Assembly (NCBI RefSeq): GCF_028715765.1
Contig: NZ_JAQURE010000001.1
Span: 62,001-126,000 of the forward strand
From: Rhodoferax sp.
GTDB taxonomy: Bacteria; Pseudomonadota; Gammaproteobacteria; Burkholderiales; Burkholderiaceae_C
Length of the DNA stretch: 64,000 nt
Reading direction: 5' to 3'
Shown here: positions 52,662 to 61,253 of the stretch, one piece after another
Position numbering within the stretch: the stretch's first letter is position 1
How the letters are laid out: every line of letters begins with the position of its first letter
Notes under the pieces: model-generated
What the model saw: only the letters and a program-made list of their open reading frames with translations
Told to the model about the DNA's origin: nothing
Databases searched by the model: none
Program-made: the position numbers and the translations under genes

Positions 52662-53768
52662 ATGTCCAAATCTCCCCGTTTTCACGACCTGCGCGTGTCA
52701 CGCGTCAGCCCCGAGGCCGCTGGCTCGGTGGCCATTGCCCTGAGCGTGCCCGATGACCTGTTGGGTAGCTATGACTTCCAGCCCGGTCAATACCTGACGT
52801 TGCGCAGCAAGATTGACGGCGCCGACGTGCGCCGCAGTTATTCCATCTGCTGCACGCACAGCCATCTCAAGCAACAGCATGAGCTGGTGGTGGGCATCCG
52901 CCCGATGGAAGGTGGCGTGTTCTCCAACTGGGCGGCCACACAACTCAAAGCCGGTGACACGCTGGCAGTGATGCCGCCCGATGGCCGCTTTGTGTCAAAA
53001 CGTCCACGCGCCTTGCACCGCGTGGGGTTTGCCGCGGGTTCGGGCATCACGCCCATTTTGTCGATCATGGCCAGCACACTGGAAGACCAGCCAGAGGCCA
53101 AATTCACCCTGGTCTACGGCAACCGCAGCATGGCCAGCGTGATGTTCAATGAGGCGCTGCAAGACCTGAAAGACCGCTTTGCCGACCGCCTGACCCTGAT
53201 TCACATCCTGTCGCGCCAGGCGCAAGAGGTGGACCTGTTGCAAGGCCGCATTGACGCCGACAAGGTACGCGCCCTCATCGCCACCCTGCTGCCCGTGGCC
53301 AGCATGGACGAGGTGTTCATTTGCGGCCCGGAGGCGATGATTGAGGTCACTGAAAAGGCGTTGCTGGAGGCCGGTGTGCCCGCCAAACAGGTGCACACCG
53401 AGCGCTTCACCTCGCCGGTGCTCGAAACCCTGACCCCCGAAGCCCGTCAGGCGGCGCTGGCCAGCCACATGAAGCTGCCCGCTGGTGGCCAGGTGGCGCT
53501 CACGGTGGTGCTGGACGGCAAGGCACACGCGCTCAAAATGAACCCCGATGAACATGTGCTGGACGCAGCCATGGCTGCCGGGCTTGACCTGCCTTTTTCA
53601 TGCAAGGGAGGGGTCTGCGCCACCTGCCGCTGCAAGGTCATGGACGGCAGCGTGAGCATGGACAAAAACTACGGTCTGGAGCCCTGGGAAACTGAAAAAG
53701 GCTTTGTGCTGAGCTGCCAGTCGCGCCCGACCAGCGAAAGCGTCACCGTGAGTTTTGACGAGCGGTGA
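52662..53768 (+). CDS. paaE: Phenylacetyl-CoA epoxidase reductase PaaE
   Basis: 368 aa iron-sulfur flavoprotein: FAD domain (YDFQPGQYLTLRSKIDG, RRSYSICC), NAD(P) domain (AAGSGITPILSIMASTLE, FICGPEAMIE), and C-terminal 2Fe-2S ferredoxin with CKGGVCATCRCKVMDG and the distal Cys in LSCQSRP. Passes electrons to PaaA. Its TGA overlaps the GTG of the next gene (GTGA at 53765). Confidence 0.96.
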   Translation: MSKSPRFHDLRVSRVSPEAAGSVAIALSVPDDLLGSYDFQPGQYLTLRSKIDGADVRRSYSICCTHSHLKQQHELVVGIRPMEGGVFSNWAATQLKAGDTLAVMPPDGRFVSKRPRALHRVGFAAGSGITPILSIMASTLEDQPEAKFTLVYGNRSMASVMFNEALQDLKDRFADRLTLIHILSRQAQEVDLLQGRIDADKVRALIATLLPVASMDEVFICGPEAMIEVTEKALLEAGVPAKQVHTERFTSPVLETLTPEARQAALASHMKLPAGGQVALTVVLDGKAHALKMNPDEHVLDAAMAAGLDLPFSCKGGVCATCRCKVMDGSVSMDKNYGLEPWETEKGFVLSCQSRPTSESVTVSFDER

Positions 53769-54403
53769 AGGTTTACAACTACTTTCGCAGCGGTACCTCG
53801 CACCGCCTGCGCATCGTGCTTAACCTCAAGGGCCTGGATTGGGACTATGTGGCGGTTGATTTGCGCGCTGAAGCCCACTTTGACCCGGCCTTCAAAGCAC
53901 TGAACCCGCAAGGTTTTGTCCCCACGTTGATCGAGGGTGACCTGGTGCTGACGCAGTCGCCGGCCATCATCGAGTGGCTGGAGGAACGCTACCCGACACC
54001 ACCGCTGCTGCCTGTGGATGCGAATGACCGCGCCCGTGTGCGCGCCCTGGCCGCCGTGGTGGGCTGTGACATCCACCCGCTGAACAACCGCCGCGTGCTG
54101 GAATACCTTCGCCACCAGCTCCATGGCGACGAGGCGGCGGTGCTGGCTTGGTGCGGCTGCTGGATCAACGCTGGTTTTGAAGCACTGGAACAGCTGCTGG
54201 CGGCAGACCCGAAGCGCGGCAGCTTCTGCTTTGGTGGCCAGCCTGGCCTGGCCGATGCCTACCTAGTGGCCCAGGTGGAAAGCGCCCGGCGCTTCCAGGT
54301 CGACCTGGCGCCTTACCCTTTCATTTGTGCAGTCGACCAGACCTGCGCCAATCTGCAAGCTTTTGTCCAAGCGGCACCAAAAAACCAGCCCGATGCCCTC
54401 TGA
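53765..54403 (+). CDS. maiA: Maleylacetoacetate isomerase / zeta-class glutathione S-transferase
   Basis: 212 aa. N-terminal thioredoxin-like GST domain with catalytic motif NYFRSGTSHRLRIVL (the Ser/Ser/Cys type position) and GLDWDYVAVDL. ALNPQGFVPTLIEGDLVLTQ and the C-terminal all-helical domain with CDIHPLNNRRVLEYLR are the zeta-class signature. It isomerises maleylacetoacetate- or maleylpyruvate-type products using glutathione. The GTG start overlaps the paaE stop. It has no role in the paa pathway itself, so it more likely serves the hydroxylase/FAH module at 36.8-40.4 kb. Confidence 0.9.
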   Translation: MKVYNYFRSGTSHRLRIVLNLKGLDWDYVAVDLRAEAHFDPAFKALNPQGFVPTLIEGDLVLTQSPAIIEWLEERYPTPPLLPVDANDRARVRALAAVVGCDIHPLNNRRVLEYLRHQLHGDEAAVLAWCGCWINAGFEALEQLLAADPKRGSFCFGGQPGLADAYLVAQVESARRFQVDLAPYPFICAVDQTCANLQAFVQAAPKNQPDAL

Positions 54404-54474
54404 CTTGTACCTATTGCGTCAGCATTGGCAATTTAAAATTTCTCTTTCAACCAAGTTTGTTGAACAGGAAACCT

Positions 54475-56127
54475 ATGTCTGAACTGATTTTGCTGGGCGA
54501 TGAAGCGGTGGCTCGTGGTGCCATAGATGCGGGTTTGAGCGCTGCCTTTGCCTACCCTGGCACGCCATCCACCGAGATTTACCAAGCCATTGAGGACTAT
54601 GCCAAAAAGCACGGACATCATGTGCGCGGTATGTGGTCTACAAATGAGAAAGTTGCGCTGGAAGAAGGTGTTGGGGTCTCATATGCCGGACGCCGCGCCA
54701 TGGTTTCCATGAAACACGTGGGGCTGAATGTGGCGGCAGACCCGTTCATGAACGTTGCAGTGTCCGGTGCACACGGTGGTTTGGTGGTGGTGGTGGCAGA
54801 TGACCCTGGCATGCACAGCTCACAGAACGAACAGGATTCGCGTTTTTTTGCCGACTTCGCCATGGTGCCCTGCTTTGAACCAGCCGACCAACAGCAATGC
54901 TATGACATGACACGAGAGGCTTTTGAGGTGTCTGAAACCCACCAGGTGCCAGTCTTGCTGCGCTTGGTCACCAGGCTGGCACACAGCCGCTCGCGGGTCA
55001 AACTGGCGGCACAGCGGGCTCAAAATGTGGCGCATTTTGTCGATGATCCACGCCGCTTTATCCTGCTGCCTGGCAACGCGCGCAAGGCTTATGCCAGCTT
55101 GATTGACAAGCAAACCGCCTTGCAGGCCTATGGTGAATCCTCTGCCATCAACCCGCTGACTTTGCGGGGTGACAAGTGCCCTGGTATCTTGGTCAGCGGT
55201 TTGGCCTGGAACTACCTGCAAGAGGCACTGGGCACAGGGCTTGAGCAGTACAACCTGTTGCGCATAGGTTTTTACCCGCTGCCTATCAAAAAAATCCGTC
55301 AATTGCTTGATGCCTCCAGCGAAATCTTTGTGGTGGAAGAGGGTTACCCCTTTATTGAGCGTTATGTCAGCGCGCTGGGACTGATGACCGATCGCCCTAT
55401 TCGTGGCAAGCTGACCGGCCACTTGCCGCGCATGGGTGAACTGTCTCAAGATGACATCAAACGTTGCTTTGGATTGCCCATCAACCCTTCGCTCAAAATT
55501 GCAGGTCTCGAAGACGTGCTGGTAGGACGGCCACCGAGTCTGTGCGACAAATGCCCGCACACCGACTCTTACTTGGCCATCAATGAAGTGATTGCCGAGT
55601 TCAATCCAGATGCCCGGGTAATGGGCGACATTGGCTGCTACACCTTGGGCGCCATGGGGCCGTTGCAGGGCATTCATTCCTGCCTGTGCATGGGCGCCTC
55701 CATCGGCATGGCCATTGGTGTGGTGCACGCCGGCATCAGCCCGGCACTGTGTGTGATTGGCGATGGCACATTCACCCATTCGGGCATGACGGCGCTACTC
55801 GATGCAGCGCGTGACAACACCAATATCAAGGTGTTCATTCTGGACAACAGCATCATTGCCATGACCGGCGGCCAACCTACTGCCGCCACCGATGAGGAAG
55901 TGGTTGACCTGGTGGCCGGGCTGGGCGTGCCACGTGCGCACATTCGCATTGTGGTGCCGTCACCGCACAAAAAACAACACACCACCGAGACCATCCGCCA
56001 AGAGCTGGCCTACGTCGGCCTGTCGGTGATCGTTGCGCGGCGTGCCTGCGTGACATATGCCAAAGAAGTCAAGCTGCAGAAGGAAAACCGAGCGAACAAA
56101 CACACCATTGAGGTGGTCAGCGTATGA
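54475..56127 (+). CDS. iorA: Indolepyruvate oxidoreductase alpha subunit, without ferredoxin domain
   Basis: 550 aa TPP-dependent 2-oxoacid oxidoreductase subunit: AAFAYPGTPSTEIYQAIEDY, ALEEGVGVSYAGRRAM, PPSLCDKCPHTDSYLAI, CVIGDGTFTHSGMTALLDAA (TPP/Mg site). IorA proteins usually end with two 4Fe-4S cluster motifs; here the protein stops after VIVARRACVTYAKEVKLQ with a short basic tail and no CxxCxxC motifs. It converts arylpyruvates to arylacetyl-CoA with IorB. The ATG at 54475 has AGGAAACCT upstream; a longer frame from 54325 overlaps maiA. Confidence 0.9.
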   Translation: MSELILLGDEAVARGAIDAGLSAAFAYPGTPSTEIYQAIEDYAKKHGHHVRGMWSTNEKVALEEGVGVSYAGRRAMVSMKHVGLNVAADPFMNVAVSGAHGGLVVVVADDPGMHSSQNEQDSRFFADFAMVPCFEPADQQQCYDMTREAFEVSETHQVPVLLRLVTRLAHSRSRVKLAAQRAQNVAHFVDDPRRFILLPGNARKAYASLIDKQTALQAYGESSAINPLTLRGDKCPGILVSGLAWNYLQEALGTGLEQYNLLRIGFYPLPIKKIRQLLDASSEIFVVEEGYPFIERYVSALGLMTDRPIRGKLTGHLPRMGELSQDDIKRCFGLPINPSLKIAGLEDVLVGRPPSLCDKCPHTDSYLAINEVIAEFNPDARVMGDIGCYTLGAMGPLQGIHSCLCMGASIGMAIGVVHAGISPALCVIGDGTFTHSGMTALLDAARDNTNIKVFILDNSIIAMTGGQPTAATDEEVVDLVAGLGVPRAHIRIVVPSPHKKQHTTETIRQELAYVGLSVIVARRACVTYAKEVKLQKENRANKHTIEVVSV

Positions 56128-56903
56128 ACTTCGATCTGGTGGTCTGTGGTGTGGGCGGGCAAGGTGTTTTGACCATGGCTGGCGTGATCGACCACGCCGT
56201 GCATGAAGCAGGCTTGCAACTCAAACAGTCTGAAGTGCATGGCATGGCGCAGCGCGGAGGCGCTGTGTCAGCCTTTGTACGACTCTCAGATCACGCTGTA
56301 GCCAGTGACCTGATCGCTCAAGGTTGCGCGCAAATGATTTTGTCAGTGGAGCCCATGGAAGCCTTGCGCTACACGCCTTTGCTGAGGCCAGACGGCTGGA
56401 TCGTGACCGACATCACCCCCATGCTCAATGTAGACAACTACCCGTCATTGCCAGATTTGTACAAAGTGCTGTTTTCTGCGCCACGCCTGGTGGCACTGGA
56501 TGCGGCGCGCTTGGCACACAAAGCCGGCAGCATCAAGGTGCAAAACACCGTCATGCTGGGCGCTGCTGCCATGCACCTGCCGCTGCCTGGTGAGTTCTTT
56601 GAAAACCAGTTGCGCCATTTGTTTGGACGCAAAGGTGATCGCATCGTCACAGCCAACCTGAACGCGTTTCGCATGGGCGATGCCGCCAGTCGGTTTGCGG
56701 CTGCGCTGCTGCAAGCGGGGGTCGCCTCAGAAGTCGTGTCGCGTGCGGTCGCTCGGCTGGCGTTTGAGCCCAAACCTGTTGCCACCGAGCTCGTGGCGCG
56801 ATGGCATCAGCGCCTCATGCAGCCTGATGCTGCGGCCATAGCAGCCAAAATTTTTGCAGCAGAAGAAGCCTACACGCCCGATGCCGTGACCCAAGGCTTG
56901 TAA
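56124..56903 (+). CDS. iorB: Indolepyruvate oxidoreductase beta subunit
   Basis: 259 aa gamma/beta-type subunit of pyruvate-ferredoxin oxidoreductase family. VVCGVGGQGVLTMAGVIDHA and QSEVHGMAQRGGAVSAFVRL are the signature. The partner IorA is encoded immediately upstream with an ATGA overlap. A C-terminal stretch (about 195-259) extends the fold. An insertion sequence begins 27 bp after its stop. Confidence 0.9.
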   Translation: MNFDLVVCGVGGQGVLTMAGVIDHAVHEAGLQLKQSEVHGMAQRGGAVSAFVRLSDHAVASDLIAQGCAQMILSVEPMEALRYTPLLRPDGWIVTDITPMLNVDNYPSLPDLYKVLFSAPRLVALDAARLAHKAGSIKVQNTVMLGAAAMHLPLPGEFFENQLRHLFGRKGDRIVTANLNAFRMGDAASRFAAALLQAGVASEVVSRAVARLAFEPKPVATELVARWHQRLMQPDAAAIAAKIFAAEEAYTPDAVTQGL

Positions 56904-56995
56904 GCGCACAGCGGCAGCACGCTGCACAAGGCGGGTGTGATTCAAACTGATGTGGAGTTATTCTCGCCCCATCCATGCAGCAAAGGAGCCCAGAC

Positions 56996-57397
56996 ATGAC
57001 TGAACCATTGATGAGTGATGCGGAATTGGTAAGAAGACTGGGCGCCCATCCTGATTTGCGAAGTCGAATGGAATCCTTGCTGCTGGCGGTCGAAGACGAG
57101 ACAGGAGAACTCCAGACGGCCGATGCAGCGGAAATGCGAGTCATTGAGGTCATACGACGCACTGGGCACGATGCACTGCAAGCTTGGGCCAAACACCAAG
57201 TAGAAAAGACTTCCCAAAAGTCCAAACAAACCGCTGGCGTATGGCGCGAGGGTAAAAAAAACTCTGCTGGCACACCACCTTTGGCGACATCAGCGTTGAC
57301 GAACCCCAATACCGTGACGGCACCAAAAGAATCCGTCCGTTTGCGCAAAGCGCCCAAGTCAGCAACCGCGGCTGCTCACGCCCGCTACAGCGCGTAG
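56996..57397 (+). CDS. Transposase, upstream frame (N-terminal part)
   Basis: 133 aa if read straight. Start at ATG 56996 with AAAGGAG 7 nt upstream. MTEPLMSDAELVRRLGAHPD and a coiled N-terminal region resemble ISKra4-type N-termini. After codon 89 (AAC of the slippery site) the zero frame turns into an unconserved Pro/Thr/Ala-rich tail to a TAG at 57395. The true continuation lies in the -1 frame. Confidence 0.75.
   Translation: MTEPLMSDAELVRRLGAHPDLRSRMESLLLAVEDETGELQTADAAEMRVIEVIRRTGHDALQAWAKHQVEKTSQKSKQTAGVWREGKKNSAGTPPLATSALTNPNTVTAPKESVRLRKAPKSATAAAHARYSA
57256..57262 (+). other. Programmed -1 frameshift site A-AAA-AAC in the transposase
   Basis: The run of eight A (57254-57261) plus C gives the heptamer A AAA AAC in register with the upstream frame. 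Slipping one base back enters the frame 57256-58344, which has conserved transposase sequence from the slip point on (WHTTFGDISVDEPQYRD). The -1 frame is closed just upstream by TAA at 57253, as expected for a designed switch point. Confidence 0.7.
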
Positions 57398-58344
57398 TGA
57401 CAGACTTTGGTGCTGACCAACCCTTTGCCCAAGCGATGGACAAAATCGTCGAACACTACGGCATTGTGGTCAGTGAAAGCACCATCGCCCGCATCACCGA
57501 GGGCCATGCCAAGGCGATCTTTGAGAGCGCCCCACCAGCGCAGGGCTGGCCAACGAGGGCGGGCACCAGCAGCCCCATCATTGTCGAAACTGACGCTGGC
57601 ATGGTGCCCATCATGGAACCCAACGCCAACAGTGCAGACAAACGCAAAGGCAAAAATCTGCACTGGGAAGAGGCAAAAATATGTCTTGCACACCCACAGG
57701 GCAGCAAGACGCTGGCATTTGGCGGCACGCTCCAGGGTGATGTTGACAGAGCTGGACAATGCCTTTTCGATTGTGCAGTGCAAGCCGGATTTGGCCTAGG
57801 TACGCCCATTCATGGGGTGGGTGATGGCGCACCCTGGATAGCCGATCAGGTGGAGAAAAAATTTGGTGCGCAAGGCAGTTACCTGGTCGATTTCTTCCAT
57901 GCGTGCGACTACCTCAGTGCCGCTTGTAAAGGCATCCATAAGGCAGAGCTGGAACAGCAAATCTGGATGAACGACCAAACAGCCCTACTTAAAACGAATC
58001 AGGCAGGCAAAGTATTGCAAGAGCTGCAATCGCATCTTGAATCACCACAGCTCAACGACAGCGAAGCCCCGGTAAGACAGTGCCACCGCTATCTCAACAA
58101 CAGACTCGAGCAACTCAATTACAGGGATGCCATCAAGCGCGAATTACCAATTGGTTCAGGAGAAATTGAGAGCGCCCACCGCTATATTGTTCAGCAACGC
58201 ATGAAACGCCCAGGCGCTTGGTGGCGAGTGCACAACGCCGAACATATGCTGGCCTTGCGGCTCAATCGGGCAAACCATCAGTGGCACAGCTATTGGCAAA
58301 AAATTTCAAGCAGCGTAGATGATCAAATCACTACATCAGTTTGA
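57256..58344 (+). CDS. Transposase, downstream frame (catalytic part, ISKra4-like)
   Basis: About 360 aa read only after a -1 frameshift from the upstream frame; the fused product would be about 449 aa. Catalytic acidic positions are plausible at SPIIVETDAGMVP, HGVGDGAPWIADQV and LPIGSGEIESAHRY (D-D-E). Other features are YLVDFFHACDYLSAAC and a C-terminal KRPGAWWRVHNAEHML. A GTG at 57397 could also start a shorter product. No internal stop codons are present, so the element may still be active. Confidence 0.75.
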   Translation, partial: KKLCWHTTFGDISVDEPQYRDGTKRIRPFAQSAQVSNRGCSRPLQRVVTDFGADQPFAQAMDKIVEHYGIVVSESTIARITEGHAKAIFESAPPAQGWPTRAGTSSPIIVETDAGMVPIMEPNANSADKRKGKNLHWEEAKICLAHPQGSKTLAFGGTLQGDVDRAGQCLFDCAVQAGFGLGTPIHGVGDGAPWIADQVEKKFGAQGSYLVDFFHACDYLSAACKGIHKAELEQQIWMNDQTALLKTNQAGKVLQELQSHLESPQLNDSEAPVRQCHRYLNNRLEQLNYRDAIKRELPIGSGEIESAHRYIVQQRMKRPGAWWRVHNAEHMLALRLNRANHQWHSYWQKISSSVDDQITTSV

Positions 58345-58368
58345 ATCGCACCCGCACAAGGATGTGTA

Positions 58369-58398
58369 TTGCCAGTTTTTATAGACAAAAGGTATAAT
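58369..58398 (+). promoter_or_regulatory. Sigma70 promoter upstream of rpoD
   Basis: TTGCCA (58369-58374), 18 bp spacer, TATAAT (58393-58398). It lies 14 bp outside the right end of the insertion sequence and about 280 bp before the rpoD start. Perfect -10 and good -35; likely drives rpoD. Confidence 0.6.
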
Positions 58399-58680
58399 CC
58401 GCGTTTTTCGTCTCAGACAAGAGCGACAGCAGCACCTCCGGGCTCGTGCCAACCGATGACCACTCCACATCTGGCCAACCTACCGCAAGGACTGCACTCC
58501 AAATGTTCGCCCATCCATCTTGTCAGACAAGGTATCCCCAAGTTTTCTCTTGGCCCCCGCCCAACACTGATTTAATTTGATTGACAACGCTGAAGGTTTT
58601 TGCGTTGCTTCAAAAAATTGAGCGTTTGACGGTGTCTGAGTGTGCGTTTGATTGTTGTTTCCCTGTTTGAAGGTATCACC
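58399..58680 (+). other. Untranslated leader upstream of rpoD
   Basis: No gene is supported here. It contains a small perfect palindrome CTTGTC-A-GACAAG at 58519-58531 and GAAGG as SD 8 nt before the rpoD ATG. A primase gene (dnaG), commonly upstream of rpoD, is absent. Confidence 0.4.
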
Positions 58681-60996
58681 ATGGCCACCACCCAGCCCAA
58701 AAAACCAGCCACACCCAAAGCACCATCCGGCGCCACCAAAAAGACGATCAGTATCGCCATTGAACCGAAAGCCGCACCTGTGACCACTGCCAAAACCAAA
58801 ACCAAAGTCAAACCCGTTCCCGAAGAAATCAAAGTTGACGCAGAACTTGCTGCGCCAGTTGAAAAGAAAAAACCTGCCAAAGCAAAAGCCGCAGCCAAAC
58901 CGGCAGCTGGTGCCAAACGTGGCCCCAAAGCCAAGGCCAAAAAGGAAGACGCTGACGACTTGGACATGTCTGACATTGAAGACGATTTAGTCGGCGAGCC
59001 AGAGCCAGAAGCGGCTGCCGCCACCGAAGTCACGGCTGAAAAGGTCAAACCTTTGCGCATGAAAATCAGCAAGGCCAAAGAACGCGCCTTGATGAAAGAG
59101 TTTGGTCTGGACGAGACAATCTTGTCTGAAGAAGACTTGAACAAACGCCGCTTGAGCCTGAAGGCGCTGATCAAGCTGGGTAAAACCCGCGGCTACTTGA
59201 CCCACGGTGAGATTTCCGATCACCTGCCCGACAAGCTGGTCGATGCTGAAACCATGGAAGTGGTGGTGTCAATGCTCAACGACATGGGTGTGGCCGTTTA
59301 CGAGCACACCCCCGATGCCGAAACCCTGTTGCTCAACCAAAATGGCCCCACCGCAGCCACTGAGGAAGAGGCTGAAGAAGAAGCTGAAGCTGCGCTGTCC
59401 ACCGTTGACAGCGAATTTGGCCGCACCACCGACCCCGTGCGCATGTACATGCGTGAAATGGGTACCGTGGAGTTGCTGACCCGCGAAGGCGAAATTGAGA
59501 TCGCCAAGCGCATTGAAGGTGGCCTGATGGCCATGATGGAAGCCATTTCAGCCTCTCCCGCCACCATTGCCGAAGTGCTGCAACTGGGTGAAGACATTCG
59601 CAGTGACAAAGTAGTCATCACCACCATTGTGGACGGCTTTACCAACCCCAATGAAGCCGATGACTACGTGGCTGAAGAAGACTTTGACGAATTCGATGCC
59701 GACGACGATGATGATGGCAATGGCGGCTCCAAAGCGCTGACCAAAAAACTCGAAGAGCTGAAAAAAGAGGCCATGAACCGCTTTGACCGCTTGCGCGAAT
59801 ACTTCGAGAAAATCCACAAAATTCATGAAAAAGAAGGTTATGGCACACCAGCCTATGTCAAAACCCAGCGTGCTTTGTCTGATGAGTTGATATCGATCCG
59901 CTTCACGGCCAAAACCATTGAAAAGCTGTGCGACATGGTGCGCCACCAAGTCGATGATGTGCGTAAAAAAGAACGTGAACTGCGCCGCATCATTGTGGAC
60001 AAATGCGGTTACCCGCAGGCGCAGTTCATTGCAGAATTCAGTGGCCGTGACAAGCACCACAACAAAGTTCCAAGCCATTTGATTGACCTGCACTGGATTG
60101 AAAAGCAAGCGGCCGCGGGCAAAACCTGGAGTGCAGCCATGGGGCGGCACATTCCCCCGGTACAAGAGTTGCAACAGCGCTTGCTTGAATTGCAAACCAA
60201 AGTGGTGGTGCCGCTTGATCACCTCAAAGACATCAATAAACGCATGAACGAAGGCGAATACGCTTCACGCTCTGCCAAGAAAGAGATGATCGAGGCCAAC
60301 TTGCGCTTGGTGATCTCGATTGCCAAAAAATACACCAACCGTGGTTTGCAGTTCCTTGACTTGATTCAGGAAGGCAACATTGGTTTGATGAAAGCGGTGG
60401 ACAAATTTGAATACCGTCGCGGCTACAAATTCAGTACCTACGCCACGTGGTGGATTCGCCAGGCCATTACCCGCAGCATTGCTGACCAGGCGCGCACCAT
60501 CCGCATCCCGGTGCACATGATTGAGACCATCAACAAGATGAACCGCATCAGCCGTCAGCACTTGCAAGAATTTGGCTACGAGCCAGATGCCTCCGTGCTG
60601 GCTGAGCGCATGGAAATTGCTGAAGACAAAATCCGCAAGATCATGAAAATTGCCAAGGAACCCATTTCGATGGAAACCCCGATTGGTGACGACGACGACA
60701 GCCACCTGGGCGACTTCATTGAAGACGGACACAACACCGCCCCCATGGAAGCTGCCATGCAAGCCGGTCTGCGTGATGTGGTGAAAGACATCCTTGACAG
60801 CCTGACCCCGCGCGAGGCCAAGGTGCTGCGCATGCGCTTTGGCATTGAGATGACCAACGACCACACGCTTGAAGAAGTGGGCAAACAGTTTGACGTGACC
60901 CGTGAACGCATCCGCCAAATCGAGGCCAAGGCGCTGCGCAAACTCAAACACCCCAGCCGCTCGGACAAACTGCGCAGCTTTACAGACAATTTGTAA
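58681..60996 (+). CDS. rpoD: RNA polymerase primary sigma factor RpoD
   Basis: 771 aa housekeeping sigma factor. Residues 1-110 are a Lys/Ala/Pro-rich and acidic extension typical of Burkholderiales RpoD. Region 1.1 follows, then 1.2 ([19 protein letters not shown]), a long acidic non-conserved region ([18 protein letters not shown]), region 2 ([40 protein letters not shown]), region 3, and region 4.2 ([20 protein letters not shown]). The ATG at 58681 with GAAGG is preferred to the GTG at 58642. Confidence 0.97.
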   Translation: MATTQPKKPATPKAPSGATKKTISIAIEPKAAPVTTAKTKTKVKPVPEEIKVDAELAAPVEKKKPAKAKAAAKPAAGAKRGPKAKAKKEDADDLDMSDIEDDLVGEPEPEAAAATEVTAEKVKPLRMKISKAKERALMKEFGLDETILSEEDLNKRRLSLKALIKLGKTRGYLTHGEISDHLPDKLVDAETMEVVVSMLNDMGVAVYEHTPDAETLLLNQNGPTAATEEEAEEEAEAALSTVDSEFGRTTDPVRMYMREMGTVELLTREGEIEIAKRIEGGLMAMMEAISASPATIAEVLQLGEDIRSDKVVITTIVDGFTNPNEADDYVAEEDFDEFDADDDDDGNGGSKALTKKLEELKKEAMNRFDRLREYFEKIHKIHEKEGYGTPAYVKTQRALSDELISIRFTAKTIEKLCDMVRHQVDDVRKKERELRRIIVDKCGYPQAQFIAEFSGRDKHHNKVPSHLIDLHWIEKQAAAGKTWSAAMGRHIPPVQELQQRLLELQTKVVVPLDHLKDINKRMNEGEYASRSAKKEMIEANLRLVISIAKKYTNRGLQFLDLIQEGNIGLMKAVDKFEYRRGYKFSTYATWWIRQAITRSIADQARTIRIPVHMIETINKMNRISRQHLQEFGYEPDASVLAERMEIAEDKIRKIMKIAKEPISMETPIGDDDDSHLGDFIEDGHNTAPMEAAMQAGLRDVVKDILDSLTPREAKVLRMRFGIEMTNDHTLEEVGKQFDVTRERIRQIEAKALRKLKHPSRSDKLRSFTDNL

Positions 60997-61018
60997 GCAA
61001 CTCAAGCTTGATACAAAA

Positions 61019-61063
61019 AGCGCCTTGAGCCCTTGTCAATAGGGCGCAAGGCGCTATTTTTTT
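61019..61063 (+). terminator. Terminator after rpoD
   Basis: AGCGCCTTG (61019-61027) pairs with CAAGGCGCT (61047-61055), with an inner AGCCCT/AGGGCG stem, followed by ATTTTTTT. Strong rho-independent terminator 22 bp after the rpoD stop. Confidence 0.8.
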
Positions 61064-61109
61064 GCGCTTGAACGGGTTCTTATTTTGAAAATCCAAGACA
61101 CTCTCACAA

Positions 61110-61156
61110 ACACTACATTTAGTTACGCTTGACAAATTATTGACTACCTATAGTGT
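61110..61156. promoter_or_regulatory. Two NrdR-box-like sites and promoter of nrdJ
   Basis: Box 1 ACACTACATTTAGTTA (61110-61125) and box 2 TGACTACCTATAGTGT (61141-61156) each resemble the NrdR consensus ACACTATATATAGTGT at about 12 of 16 positions. Their centres are 31 bp apart, the known tandem spacing. TTGACA (61129-61134) lies between them and TAGTGT (16 bp on) could be the -10, so bound NrdR would occlude the promoter. Confidence 0.6.
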
Positions 61157-61253
61157 TTTTTCTAAAAAAATATTCATTTATTTGCGTTGAATCAACCCCA
61201 ATTCTGCAAGCGCAGGGCTACCATTGCGGCTGTTTTTTCATCAGAAAGATGCC

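Larger units (their letters stand above)
56931..58355 (+). mobile_element. Complete ISKra4-like insertion sequence
   Basis: IRL 56931-56953 (GCGGGTGTGATTCAAACTGA plus TGT) and IRR 58333-58355 are inverted matches over 22 of 23 bp. ACAAG flanks both outer edges; GCACAAG occurs on both sides if the boundary is moved 2 bp, so a short target duplication is likely. Element length is about 1.42 kb, with a transposase gene in two overlapping frames. Family assignment rests on DDE-like motifs and ISKra4-style C-terminus from memory. It lies between iorB and rpoD. Confidence 0.85.

Noticed and set aside
31889-54403. The liv-paa block as a recently acquired genomic island by base composition
   Set aside because: It looks GC-rich by eye, but so do rocF and the DUF748 gene; no tRNA, integrase or flanking direct repeat was seen. 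Needs a computed GC and codon profile to support.
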